Source: Xanthostigma xanthostigma (Eukaryota > Arthropoda > Insecta > Raphidioptera > Raphidiidae). From it: a stretch of 64,000 nt of DNA. Position 1 is the stretch's first letter; every line of letters begins with the position of its first letter. The DNA is taken from positions 12,936,001-13,000,000 of the forward strand of contig OY754466.1 of the NCBI GenBank assembly GCA_963575645.1, in the 5' to 3' direction. Of the stretch, positions 1 to 10,226 are shown one piece after another. The notes beneath the pieces are model-generated. The model worked only from the letters and a program-made list of their open reading frames with translations. It was not told the DNA's origin and did no database searches. Made by a program: the position numbers and the translations under genes.

Positions 1-1
1 T

Positions 2-118
2 CCCATAAGGTTTGTGTGGGGTCCTTTACCTAGAGCATTTTTTACAATCTGAGTGGTGAACAGTCATCTTTAAACGGCATATTATACCATTTCCCATTAG
101 GTTTGTGCGGGGTCCTTT
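2..118 (-). repeat. Two fragments of array-module X terminal motif
   Basis: The motif CCCATWAGGTTTGTGYGGGG occurs at about 2-25 and again at 92-118. The same motif recurs at about 35050, 39576, 45972 and (reverse) 47945, always next to sequence belonging to the 23-46 kb array. On the minus strand it reads as a peptide of the form KDP-x-QTLWD, so it may be the remnant of an exon of an unrecognised mobile-element ORF. Which element it belongs to is inference. Confidence 0.5.
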
Positions 119-696
119 TATATGTTGCAGATTCAAACCTAGATTAGGCTATTTTTATTGAAATACTTAGGAAACTCTTGGAAAAGTGGTCAAAAATAAA
201 CGTTTTGAACATCGCGACGTGTCGATGAAGTTTTATTTGAGTGGCCAAATTTGATACACATTGAAGTCGATAAATTTGCCAAATCATAGTTGCAACTCTA
301 GTACTAATAATAATAATAAAGCATAATATGCTATGTTTGTGATTCACTGGATTAGTTTCGATGTCAGACTTACATAGTTTGCCGGTTTAACTAACTCTAA
401 ACACTTGAATAGTTTGTAAGCAATAAGACCCTATTGATGGAAAACTTTATCTGCTGCAGAACCGTGCCAACTGCGAAGTTGTGAACGTGTTCGTTTACTT
501 TTCACATAAATGTGTAGGTATACCAGCTGTTGATGACCGCTTGGTAAGTATGTGGGCAGGGGCGGGACTAATAGGACAAGCCCTGAGAACTCACAATAAT
601 GAGTTATTACACATTTTTAATACTTTTTCGTTAATAATGGGCACTTATCGCATAGTAAAATAAAAATAGTAAATAAGAATGATTATTATTATTATC
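119..696. other. No gene recognised
   Basis: AT-rich sequence. Short ORFs on both strands (up to 67 codons) show no motif, no repeat relation and no splice-like context that I can support. A short TTATTATTATTATC tract lies at about 683-698. Confidence 0.5.
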
Positions 697-1016
697 ATGG
701 GTGAATTTTGACCATTGTTTTGATGAATTAGGACAATATTTTGGGCGAATTTTGACATTGTTTTGTGAATTTCTAGAATTTTTTTGATGAATTAGGAAAA
801 TATTTTGGGCGATGTTGATATTTTTTTTGTGAATTTTGACCATTTTTTTGATGAATTAAGACAATATTTTGGGCGCATTTTGACATATTTTTTGCAAATT
901 TTGACAATTTTTTTACTGAATTTAGGCAATTATTTTGGAGAATTTCAACAAAATTTTGGGTGAATTCTGACAAATTTTTTGGTGATTTTTTGACTTTTTT
1001 TTGAGTGAATTTCTAG
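697..1016. repeat. Degenerate AT-rich minisatellite
   Basis: Irregular tandem units built on GAATTTTGACAATTTTTTTG and GAATTAGGACAATATTTTGGG repeat about every 15-17 bases, with a higher-order period of roughly three units. Two minus-strand ORFs across it (60-70 codons, rich in N, K, Q, F) are by-products of the repeat, not genes. Confidence 0.75.
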
Positions 1017-1416
1017 TATTATTTATACAATCAAGTCACCGAGTTATCAATTCTAATTTTGATGCTATAAAAATAAATTTACAATAATTTATAAGGTTCA
1101 AGACTCTCAATTTAACAAAAAATGAGGCACCATTGAACTTTAATAAGCCCTAGGCCATGAAAAAACTAGATCCACCCCTGTACTTCGGTTTAAAAACAGA
1201 CAAAACAAAACCTACATCACTTGAAAATAAAAGTAGAAACTATCTCATTTTCATTCCGCACTGTTCAATAGAAAGTGTTTTATTTAAGGACGTAAATAAC
1301 GAGCTAACTTTAATAGTACTTTATGTATCTAGATTGTAATGCATTATTTTATGTACGATATTGGATACGATTTGCATAAAATCTTTTCCTAGTGGGTATC
1401 TACGTCGAGAAAGGAG
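1017..1416. other. No gene recognised
   Basis: AT-rich spacer between the minisatellite and the MITE at 1417. One 60-codon plus-strand ORF (1157-1339) has no recognisable motif. Confidence 0.5.
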
Positions 1417-1743
1417 TATAATACGCGCCACGAATCTAAAAGGCTCGGAAGTTAGATGCGAATGCAGGCTGGCGCTTGTACAGTCTGTTGAAAAACTACA
1501 AACTCGCAACTCAACAAAACTAATATAACAATAATAACTTGACAACAGCGTACTCGACTGTACATTAAAGCAGGAAAGCGACAAGTGGCAAAGGCAACGA
1601 GTGAGCACGGCCAATCACCGACGAGCGCACGTTCCGTGCAGGTAGCTAGGAGGTGGTGGGAGTATCAACGGCGATAAAATGTGCCCTTGCGACGCTATTT
1701 GTGACTAACTTTTGAACCTTTTAGATCCGTGGCGCGTATTATA
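1417..1743. mobile_element. MITE family A, copy 1 (TA target site)
   Basis: Terminal inverted repeats start TAATACGCGCCACGAATC on the left and match GATCCGTGGCGCGTATTA on the right, flanked by TA on both sides. The interior contains GACGAGCGCACGTTCCGTGC, also present in inverted orientation in the copy at 11620-11943. Length is about 327 bp. There is no transposase. The TA duplication suits a Tc1/mariner- or pogo-related mover, but the superfamily is inference. Confidence 0.85.
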
Positions 1744-1842
1744 ACTATGACAAATTTCAAGCCAATCAGACGTATAGTTTTGGAGATCTCGTGAAAGTCA
1801 GTCAATAAGCCAGTTAATGGTATTTCGCTTATATATAAATAG

Positions 1843-2291
1843 ACTAGTCGTTACCCGCGGCTTCGCACGCGATTGAGACGAAACACGGATGCATTCCCAT
1901 TGTTTGGCATCCCCTTAATAAATTTCAAAATTGATGACATTTACGTGATCAACGTCCTGACAAACCTTGAAAATGACACCCATGTGGATTTTCAGATTAT
2001 TTACCTCTTTTCACCCTCTGAAGGGGTTGTTTTTGTAAAAGCATGAAACACGTGTTTATTTATTTGTTGGCAGGAGTAATCCTGTGCATTTTCAAATTGT
2101 TACATCTATCTTATATGATTTCTCCATACAAATTTTGAACCCCCGTTACACCCTTTTAGGGGTTGAATTTTCAAAAACACGTTCTTAGCGGATGCCTACG
2201 TCATAATAACTATCTGTGTGCCAAATTTCTTGTGGTCTGAGCTGTACGTTGATAGATCAGTCAGTCAATCAGTCAGTCAGTCAGTCAGTCA
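1843..2291 (+). repeat. Dispersed insect-type repeat with (CAGT)n tail
   Basis: It begins ACTAGTCGTTACCCGCGGCT and ends in a run of CAGT units (about 2257-2291). Repeats opening with a 'TACCCGCGGCTTCG' phrase and closing in short tandem repeats are common in insect genomes, often as non-autonomous retroelement remnants. No coding potential is visible here. Confidence 0.6.
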
Positions 2292-2889
2292 CGGTTTCCT
2301 TTTATATATTATATTTAGATAATATAAATTATAATACATGCATATAGAAGTCTTATAGATGTTAAATTATACAGATAGTTTTTTTTTGTGTGTATTAAAC
2401 ATACATAAAATGAATGAGTTATTATTTATCTGTACGATAGGTATACCTATATGCTAAAAAAATAAAATCGGCAATTATACTTATTTTTAGATACCAAGGT
2501 TTTTGAGCTGCCAGTATATATTTTTAAATAAAATCTAATCTATTTTTAATCCTACGTATATAGATTATAGATAGTAGAAAAATTTAATTTATGTATGCGA
2601 TTAAACTTGTACCTATATTATTTGAATCAATGTTTTTTTCAAATCTTGCCTCAGCATCAACTTTCGACCATTTGATTTTGTGTTTATTTTGTAGTGTCTA
2701 TAGCAATTTTATCAGTTTTATTTCTGTAATGTGTAGTGTAAAGTACACAGTTCCATTTTTAAAACTCTGTGTATTTTTTTACAAATGATATGAATACAGA
2801 AAGAAATATTTCAAAGGAAAAATATTGGATTTATTTTTTTTGTGTTAATTTCAACATAGTGCAGTCAAATAAGCTAAAAAAGAGGACAA
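2292..2889. other. No gene recognised
   Basis: Very AT-rich. A 65-codon hydrophobic ORF at 2591-2788 is the sort expected by chance in T-rich sequence; nothing supports it as a gene. Confidence 0.5.
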
Positions 2890-3602
2890 CCTCGGAATGA
2901 AACGGAATAAGCTGAATATTTGTATATAAACCTTTATTTTGGAATTTTTAATGTTGTCTCAAAAGTCTCATAAGGTCACGTGTGAGCGTCCTTAGATAAT
3001 CAAGGTCAAAGGTCGCAAAAATCAGTTTTTTGGAAATATCTCGCTTCCTTTGCCTCAAATCGTATTTGCTTTTATTATAAAAGTTGTAGAGCATAAAGTT
3101 CTCTACAAATTTCTTCTAAAACAATTTTAACCGTTTTTAAGATAGATCACTAAGAGTGTGGAGCGCTCAGCCATACATGCCAAGGTCAATCGCGAATCCC
3201 AGTCCATAGTACGATATTTTTAATGTAATTATTTGTTTAATATTAGTTAATTAACTATTTAATACATGATATTTATAATTACAATTATATAATTTATATA
3301 TTTACCTATATGGAGTGGGATTCGCGATTAACATTGCGCTATCTCAAAAACGATTTAACGTATAAAAAATTGGTTAAGACAAAATTTGTAGAGAATCTTA
3401 TACTCTACAACTTTTATAATAAATGCAAATACGATTGGAAGCAAAGGAAGCGAGATATTTCCAAAAAACTGATTTTCGCAACCTTTGACCTTGAATATCT
3501 AAGGACGCTCACACGTGACCTTATGATACTTTTGAGACAACATTAAGAATGCCAAAATAAAGGTTTATACACATATTCAGCTTATTTCGTTTCATTCCAA
3601 GG
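2890..3602. mobile_element. Foldback element, 0.7 kb, long imperfect arms
   Basis: The left arm begins CCTCGGAATGAAACGGAATA and the right arm ends in its near-complement, TTTCGTTTCATTCCAAGG. Arms of about 300 bp flank an AT-rich centre near 3220-3305. The arms share blocks such as GGTCACGTGTGAGCGTCC and AAATATCTCGCTTCC with their inverted partners. The 78-codon ORF at 3310-3546 lies in the right arm and is a by-product. This is a non-autonomous foldback/MITE; its superfamily is unknown. Confidence 0.85.
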
Positions 3603-4097
3603 TGAAACCACAAAGTGACTGGACTAACAGCGATTTAACGTTTTCAGCTTATAGAAGTCGGACGGGTATTTTTCGAATTCATTCTTGTTATACGGTACAC
3701 CTACTTGTATTGTCGCGTTTGCTTTGGCGAGTACATTTTAAATCGTTTATCACACAACAATAGGTCTTATTGTGACACTTAAATCGTTTCTGGATTCGAG
3801 TGGTGCTAGCGTTCTGCACGAGTCCGTTGCCGTATTCATTTAAAATAGAATCAATTTCGTTTAAAGGCACATTCGTAGCTATTTATCAAAAGTGGCGTAT
3901 TCTTGAGATTTAAAAGAGATCCATCTTAAATAAAAGCACACCAATTGACAATTCACTCTTCAGCTATAACCCGCATGTTTATCTACAGCGTGTTAATTTT
4001 TGAGCCCCGGACTACGATTTTTTCGAACCGAGACAGAAACTTGGTAATGGCGCCCCCTCTCTCTAGCGGTTGAGATAAATTACTTAAAAAAACTCAC
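3603..4097. other. No gene recognised
   Basis: Mixed composition, with one 60-codon minus-strand ORF at 3688-3870 and no recognisable domain. The phrase GGCGCCCCCTCTCTCTAGCG at about 4050 resembles small fragments of DNA transposon ends, but I cannot delimit an element. Confidence 0.4.
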
Positions 4098-4319
4098 TGT
4101 GACAATTATTATTATTTGATTCAACATATTTATTAACGTAAGTTTATAACATGAATATTATTTAATTCAATACATTTATTAATTTAAGTTTTTTAATATG
4201 AACACTACTTTCTAGTTCATACGCTCCGCTGCTATCTTGCCTCTCTTTTTCCACACGACCACCAGGGTACACCAGTGGCGGCGTGGCTTTTTTAAGACGT
4301 GGTGTTACATCACAAATAT
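4098..4319 (+). repeat. Dispersed repeat G, copy 1
   Basis: From TGTGACAATTATTATTATTT to GACGTGGTGTTACAT this segment matches, in inverted orientation, 55651-55866. Both copies share the ACCAGGGTACACCAGTGGCG block and the CATACGCTCCGCTGC block. The family is not identified. Confidence 0.75.
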
Positions 4320-4483
4320 ATAATGGTTGGCATTTTTCAACCATATTAAATTGTAATTTTGGCCCCCCCTGAAACTGCCACCCGAGGCGGGTTTCTCGAA
4401 TTGCCCCTCCCCTAGATCCGGGGCTGAATTTTTGAAGTGAAACGTCTTTACGCGCGGTAGAGTGTATTAGATTCGTGCAGTTG
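4320..4483. other. GC-richer spacer
   Basis: Contains GGCCCCCCCTGAAACTGCCA and CCTAGATCCGGGGCTG, phrases of a kind seen near hAT-like repeat ends. No boundary can be drawn. It joins directly to the 817-bp duplication. Confidence 0.35.
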
Positions 4484-4585
4484 AATGCGGTACGTCTGGG
4501 GCAAGATTTATAAAATTCTTTATTCATTAACCACAAATCGATCAGACTCTTATAGTTACTGTTCTGTTTGGATGTGTAACGAAAC

Positions 4586-4987
4586 GCTGCACTCTTATTC
4601 CTCTAGCTATGCACACGAGGCTAGAAACACTGCTTGGAAGTGACGTCACTGAGGGCTCGCCTGCTAGCTCACAAGAAATTAGAACAGGGGCTATTTTTCT
4701 TGCTAGGTCCGCTGCTAGTGTGAGCAAGAATCAATCAGAAAGCAGTATCTTGCCTTGGACGACTTAAACAAACGCCCACAAACAAACACTATGTCATAGT
4801 TCAATAAACGTCAACTTTTGTTACTTTTCTATCACTGCGCGCGCACCGAATCTACCTGCAGAGCAAGTTTGTAAAGACGACTCGTGTGAAGCGAGCACAT
4901 AATAGCAATTAAGAAAACCAGCGCTAGAAAACTAGTAGTGAAATCTAGCAAGGAAACTAGCGGCAAATCCAGCTTCGTGTGTAGCAG
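4586..4987 (-). mobile_element. MITE family B-like element inside duplicated unit 1
   Basis: It contains GCACACGAGGCTAGAAACAC near the left end and CTAGCGGCAAATCCAGCTTC then GTGTGTAGCAG near the right. It shares the family B landmarks TGACGTCA, GCTAGCTCACAAG and CTAGAAAACTAG. The ends are less regular than in the 17558-17989 copy. The identical second copy is at 5403-5804. Confidence 0.75.
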
Positions 4988-5402
4988 ACTTAAGCTAAAA
5001 AAACTGGATCCTTACTGAGTAAAATTTCCGAACACATCTCATTCTTAATCTCATTTTCCGGATTGGGACTGTTTTAGATTTCTATTCTTTTGGTAGTTAA
5101 ACAAACTAGTAGAAGAGAACACACTGTATGTGCTGAAACATTCTGTTAAAAGACACGGCACTTTACAGTGAAATTGATGTATTTTCATTCTTTAATTTAA
5201 TCAGATGGAAAAAATAAATAAAATACGAATAAATGCTACATAATATATCTAAATGATTTTTATTCATGCCACAATTTACATTTAAATTAAATACGTGTAA
5301 AATGCGGTACGTCTGGGGCAAGATTTATAAAATTCTTTATTCATTAACCACAAATCGATCAGACTCTTATAGTTACTGTTCTGTTTGGATGTGTAACGAA
5401 AC

Positions 5403-5804
5403 GCTGCACTCTTATTCCTCTAGCTATGCACACGAGGCTAGAAACACTGCTTGGAAGTGACGTCACTGAGGGCTCGCCTGCTAGCTCACAAGAAATTAGA
5501 ACAGGGGCTATTTTTCTTGCTAGGTCCGCTGCTAGTGTGAGCAAGAATCAATCAGAAAGCAGTATCTTGCCTTGGACGACTTAAACAAACGCCCACAAAC
5601 AAACACTATGTCATAGTTCAATAAACGTCAACTTTTGTTACTTTTCTATCACTGCGCGCGCACCGAATCTACCTGCAGAGCAAGTTTGTAAAGACGACTC
5701 GTGTGAAGCGAGCACATAATAGCAATTAAGAAAACCAGCGCTAGAAAACTAGTAGTGAAATCTAGCAAGGAAACTAGCGGCAAATCCAGCTTCGTGTGTA
5801 GCAG
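5403..5804 (-). mobile_element. MITE family B-like element inside duplicated unit 2
   Basis: Same content as 4586-4987, shifted by 817 bases. Its presence in both units shows that the MITE inserted before the duplication. Confidence 0.75.
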
Positions 5805-6261
5805 ACTTAAGCTAAAAAAACTGGATCCTTACTGAGTAAAATTTCCGAACACATCTCATTCTTAATCTCATTTTCCGGATTGGGACTGTTTTAGATTTCT
5901 ATTCTTTTGGTAGTTAAACAAACTAGTAGAAGAGAACACACTGTATGTGCTGAAACATTCTGTTAAAAGACACGGCACTTTACAGTGAAATTGATGTATT
6001 TTCATTCTTTAATTTAATCAGATGGAAAAAATAAATAAAATACGAATAAATGCTACATAATATATCTAAATGATTTTTATTCATGCCACAATTTACATTT
6101 AAATTAAATACGTGTAAAATGCGATAAAATTTTTGTATATACTCGAAAGTGAGTTTTTTCTTCACCTGTAATTTAGTTAAATATTCAGTGTTTGTAAACA
6201 ACTTGTGAAATAAAAGGAAAAAACGACGCAATACGGTGACAGATAAAAGGTATCTGTAATT

Positions 6262-6545
6262 ATTAGTGTATTTGCCATAAGGCACTTACACTATTGGCGT
6301 CGGTCGGATGGTGGGATTTAGGGGTCGGACCAAAATTTCTCGACGTTTCATAGCCTTCTAAAAAGTTTGGCACCATTTATGGAAATGTTTATATGTATAT
6401 TTGTGACCACGATAACTTTCGACAGACTTAATAGATTTAAACTAAATTTGGTCTACATGTTGAAATCCATCACCGCACGTAGCCTATTTAAAACGGGCCG
6501 AATCGGGCTACTTTAAGGGTGGATTTTAGGGGTTGAAAATATTTT
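6262..6545 (+). repeat. Repeat family R, 5' part
   Basis: It opens AGTGTATTTGCCATAAGGCA followed by CTTACACTATTGGCGTCGG. The downstream landmarks CTATCACCGCACG-like and TTTAGGGGTTGAAAATATTT are shared with 8519, 15229, 32924 and 40632. The copy breaks at about 6545, where a tail of family S follows. Confidence 0.75.
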
Positions 6546-6643
6546 TTGGCTCAAAAATACAAAACGAAAAGATATTGTAAAAATTTGAAAAGTTATTTTT
6601 GACCCAAACTAGTACCATTCCCCACTTGTGGGTTGGAATGGTA
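6546..6643 (+). repeat. Repeat family S, 3' tail only
   Basis: It starts AAACGAAAAGATATTG and ends CACTTGTGGGTTGGAATGGT. The same tail closes copies at about 30690-30775, 31990-32075 and, inverted, 41550-41650. Here it is fused directly to a truncated family R copy. Confidence 0.7.
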
Positions 6644-6722
6644 ATACCAATTGACAAGGCCCTACAAACTCGGAAACCTATAAGATTTGAAGCAGTGCCA
6701 GCCGTGAAAGCCTACACACTTG

Positions 6723-7204
6723 GGTTTTTTGTTATTCCGCTTTCATGATATCGACGGAGAAAAACTTCACCACACATACAGTCTCCCAGACATCAACCAG
6801 AAATACTACGACCGAGTAGAGAGCACAAACATGCTGCGCATAAAAGGAAAACACTTCTTTTATGCGCAGCGTGTTTGTGCTCTCTACTCGGTCGTAGTAT
6901 TTCTGACTGATGAATGAGAGACTATGTGTTGCTAAATTTTTGTCCGCTGAGCATAAAAGAAGTGTTTTCCCTTTATGCTCTGCGTGCTTGTGTTTTCTAC
7001 TCGGTCGTAGTATTTCTGACTAATGTCTGTGAGAGTGTATGTGTAGCGAAATTTTTCTCCGCTGAGCATAAAAGAAGTGCTTTCCCTTTATGCTCTGCGT
7101 GCTTGTGTTTTCTACTCGGTCGTAGTGTTTTTGATTGATGACTGAGTATGTATGTGGTGATATTTTTCTCCTTCGGTATCTGAAAGGCAAAACAACAAAA
7201 AAAT
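6723..7204. mobile_element. Foldback element with a 114-bp tandem array in one arm
   Basis: Outer arms are TTTTTTGTTATTCCGCTTTC on the left and its near-complement ending AAACAACAAAAAAATC on the right. The hairpin centre is near 6857, where GCATAAAAGGAAAAC meets CTTCTTTTATGC. The right arm holds repeats of a unit beginning CTACTCGGTCGTAGTATTTC at 6884, 6997 and 7112 (periods 113 and 115), so the arms are unequal. A short related piece lies at 49397-49436. Confidence 0.8.
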
Positions 7205-7598
7205 CTATGCTACTGTACTCCATTGAAAATGTAGTGTGCATTCAATTTTTGTTTGAGTAGTTGGTATATTAACTCTTTTCGAATGTAAATATTAGGGTTT
7301 TTTTTTGTGGAAGCATTTACGCTAGACATGTTAAGAGCGCGAATGACGCAGTTAAACTAATTAAAACTTGTTGACAGCTGTCAGAAATAATGATATGCAA
7401 TTTACAAGCTATCATTGACGGTCAGTAGACGACCAGTTCCTCAACAGTAATTAATGTTAGACAAAGTGTAAATAACGTTATAATTAATAACATATCTGAA
7501 AAATGTACTTATATTTGTCGGTTTATGTCGGGTGCAGATGACATGACATGCGTGTGAATGATAATTATACACAAATAAATCGATTTTAAGGGTATATA
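7205..7598. other. No gene recognised
   Basis: AT-rich. Contains a small palindrome, TTGACAGCTGTCAG (about 7371), which may be chance. Nothing else can be supported. Confidence 0.45.
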
Positions 7599-7992
7599 GG
7601 ATGACCGGTAATTGCTCGTATTCCTCTCGGGAGAAGAAACTATGACTAATTTGGAATTATTTAACCTTACCACTTGGAGGTCGGAAATGCGTCATTTTTT
7701 TATGATAATGACACTTCTGTGAAGAATTTTTATTTTATTTTTTTTTTATTTATTGTAAGTTTTAATACACAACATAAAATGTGGTTTTTGGTTTTAGGAA
7801 GGTTGGCCAATTAGTAAGCTATTAGATCATGGAAAAATTCTGGCCAAAAAGTGACAATATTTTTTTCTTCTGATTTTTAAGTAGATTTTTAAGAAAACGA
7901 CGCATTTCCGACCCGTAAGTAATAGAGATTAAATCATTACAAATTAGTCATAGTTTCTTCTCCCGAGAGGAATACGAGCAATTACTGGTCAC
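7599..7992. mobile_element. Foldback element (CTCGGGAGAAGAAAC family)
   Basis: The left arm contains GGTAATTGCTCGTATTCCTC and GGAGAAGAAACTATGACTAA. The right arm contains their complements, ending GAGCAATTACTGGTCACC. The arms also share GGTCGGAAATGCGTC / GACGCATTTCCGACC. The centre is T-rich. No ORF or transposase. Confidence 0.85.
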
Positions 7993-8400
7993 CTACCTAC
8001 AAATACCTTCTGCACACTTCACCTCAAATCCTTTCCTCTCGCCAAAAAACAATTGCAGCTCTACTGACGCTATTTTTAAAAGCTAATGGGTTTGGGTAAC
8101 GCCAAATGAAGGACTAAAAATCTCAGTACAGATCCTACACACGATTGTTTTGAAAAAAAGTTTTGACTTAAGTGTGTAAGATTACCTACGTATTTTTATG
8201 TTTTTTAAGATTGTTTTTTTTTTTTGTTAAAGGTTGTTTTTCTAATTTTTCACTTGTAGGAATTTTGGTCCTTGATTTGGCGTTTACCAGAAAGTTTTAG
8301 CTTTAAAAGCGCCAGGGAACCTGTAATCGTTTTTAGGTGGGGTGTTATTTGAGGTAAACAATATTTTTCTAATGTTGATAGCGTTGTAACAATGGGTGTT
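7993..8400. mobile_element. Diverged foldback related to 17991-18416
   Basis: It carries CTTTCCTCTCGCC, GACGCTATTTTTAAAAGCTA and AACGCCAAATGAAGGAC on the left, and GGTCCTTGATTTGGCGTTTACCAG and AGCTTTAAAAGCGCCAGG on the right. These are the same landmarks, in the same order, as in the well-preserved copy at 17991-18416. It abuts the foldback at 7599-7992. Confidence 0.7.
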
Positions 8401-8518
8401 CTTAACAATTGTAGCAAACAATAGCTACTCTGTAATGTATTATAGTAATTACGAACTATACTGTAAAAGAACTCATCAAAGTTAACAATACTCTTAAATA
8501 AGCTTTTTCGTTTTTTTA

Positions 8519-9022
8519 TGTGTGCGGGCTATAACTTTCGAAGGAATTAATTGATTTTAACGAAATTTGGACCACGTGTTGAAATCTATCACCGCACGAA
8601 GACTATTTAAAATGGGCCCAATCGCGCCACTTTAAAGGTGGGTTTTAGGGGTTGAAAAATATTTTTGGTCCCAAAAATACGTAAAAATTTCTCAGAATCG
8701 TTTCAAAATAGAAATTTAACCCTTTAGTAATAATTAAAATGTGTTACCAAAATTTTATTAAAATCGGTCCGACAGGACCGGACTTAAAAATTTTATGAAA
8801 ACATTAGTTTGTAGATATATGGATTTATTTAGTGAAAAGTGAATTTAATTTGTTTTATTGATAACAATATTAAAATTAAGAAAAAAATATTATTTTATAT
8901 TATTTATATTAAGGAGTTAAATTTTGTATTTTTCAAAAATAAAGTTAAGTTTATATAAGGGAGCCACACAGCCTATAATAGAAAATAGAGGGTTTTGCAC
9001 TGCGACTCAGAGTTTTTAAATC
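8519..9022 (+). repeat. Repeat family R, 3' part
   Basis: It starts TGTGTGCGGGCTATAACTTT and ends GGTTTTGCACTGCGAC-x-CAGAGTTTTT. It matches 15229-15737 over most of its length. The 5' part with GTGTATTTGCC is missing. Confidence 0.75.
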
Positions 9023-9024
9023 TT

Positions 9025-9456
9025 TATAATAAGTGAATATTTTTTTTGTGTTGACTCATATTAATTTTCTCTTGTATGAAACTCTTCAAAGAAAGGAAGT
9101 GGATAGTAGAGCGTACAGCATTAAAGAAGAAACGAGAGAACACAACAAATTCTGTTACTTATTGGCAATCAATTCCGGTTACGACGACCGCGAACCATGT
9201 CCACCGCCACACCACTTGCGCTGTTGTGAGTAGAATGGATGGTCGTCTCTGTTTACCAGGTTGGAGAAAACTTTCTACTGCGGTTCACACTTATATCCGG
9301 TTCAAGTTCGTAACTTTAACTTTAAGAGATTAAAAAAACGAACAAAAAAAAAGACGGGCTGCAATCCGGGAGTGCCGGCAGAAGTGAAAACTTGAATATT
9401 AACGTCTTAATTTTTTGCATTTAGAAGCATTGTTTATTTATTGGCAACACTTGTAA
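9025..9456. other. No gene recognised
   Basis: Two overlapping ORFs of 66 and 85 codons (9033-9233, 9076-9333) have no recognisable motif. This is one of the less repetitive pieces of the first 20 kb. Confidence 0.4.
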
Positions 9457-9678
9457 ATAAAATAGTTTGTATCATAGATTGCATTTTTATGTACGATATT
9501 TCAACGCTAGATGTCTAACGTTGTATAAAAATAAAATGGTTTGTATCATAGATTGCATTTTTATGTACGATATTTCAACGCTAGATGTCTAACGTTGTAT
9601 AAAAATAAAATGGTTTGTATCATAGATTGCATTTTTATGTACGATATTTCAACGCTAGATGTCTAACGTTGTATAAAA
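9457..9678 (+). repeat. Tandem repeat, 3 x 74 bp
   Basis: The phrase GTTTGTATCATAGATTGCAT starts at 9465, 9539 and 9613, an exact period of 74. The units look identical except for one A/G change at the start of unit 1. Each ends AACGCTAGATGTCTAACGTT followed by GTATAAAA. Confidence 0.9.
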
Positions 9679-9830
9679 AGTATCTGGCAATTACTATCAC
9701 TTAGAGAGTCTCACCCAGTTCTTACTTTTCCTGACGCGAGTTTAACATTTTTTACCCATTACAAAAAAGTGTACAACGCCGCTAAAGAAGTTTTCACTTC
9801 AAAATTGTCATAATAAGAAAGAAAAAGATA

Positions 9831-9912
9831 CTGGCGTCGTCGGGGGTCGAACCAGCCACCTTTTCGTACTTTCAGTTTAGGTGCACTTAGCTGCTCGGCC
9901 ACCTAACGCGCT
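9831..9912 (-). ncRNA. Decayed tRNA-like sequence (Leu/Ser type)
   Basis: On the minus strand the A box reads TGGCCGAGCAG and the B box reads GGTTCGACCCC, both close to the RNA polymerase III internal promoter consensus of class II tRNAs. The acceptor and T stems pair poorly and the anticodon arm cannot be drawn cleanly. A tRNA pseudogene or the head of a tRNA-derived SINE fits better than a working tRNA. Confidence 0.5.
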
Positions 9913-9950
9913 TGCTTTAGATATTATGTTACTCCGAGTGTTATAATCAA

Positions 9951-10226
9951 TCTATACTAATATATAAAGCTGAAGAGTTTGTTTCTTTGGTTGAATTCGC
10001 TGATCTCAGAAACTACTGGTTCGGATTGAATTTTTTTTTTAGGATAGTCCATTTATCGAGAAAGACTATATAATATCACGCTACGACCAATAGGAGCGGA
10101 GCATCAATGAAAAATGTAACTCAAAATTTGAGCGGTAACTCAGATCATCATGAAACGTGCGTACTCACATCTCTCCCCCCTCCAATCGTTCTTTGCACCC
10201 GAGTGAAACCGGGACGGGACCGCTAG
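9951..10226 (+). mobile_element. Short non-autonomous Helitron
   Basis: It starts TCTATACTAATATATAAAGC and continues TGAAGAGTTTGTTTC, a 5' sequence typical of insect Helitrons. It ends GGACCGCTAG with CTRR-type CTAG preceded by GC-rich CCGGGACGGGACCG. The host bases are A on the left and T on the right, as Helitrons require. The interior holds CACGCTACGACCAATAGGAG. At 276 bp it encodes nothing; the 62-codon ORF at 10157-10345 crosses its end. A longer related copy is at 49680-50790 on the other strand. Confidence 0.85.

Larger units (their letters stand above)
4484..6117 (+). repeat. Exact-looking 817-bp tandem duplication (2 copies)
   Basis: Unit 1 is 4484-5300 and unit 2 is 5301-6117. I see no difference between the units by eye, and the 61-codon minus-strand ORFs in each are identical. 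The six bases AATGCG occur at the start of unit 1, at the unit junction and just after unit 2, which marks the junction as a microhomology. Each unit carries a family B-like MITE. Identity this high means either a very recent duplication or an assembly error. Confidence 0.9.

Noticed and set aside
3310..3546. 78-codon plus-strand ORF
   Set aside because: Entirely within one arm of the 2890-3602 foldback; no protein family recognised.
9457..9678. CRISPR-like direct repeats
   Set aside because: The 74-bp units are contiguous with no unique spacers, and the surroundings are eukaryotic mobile DNA.
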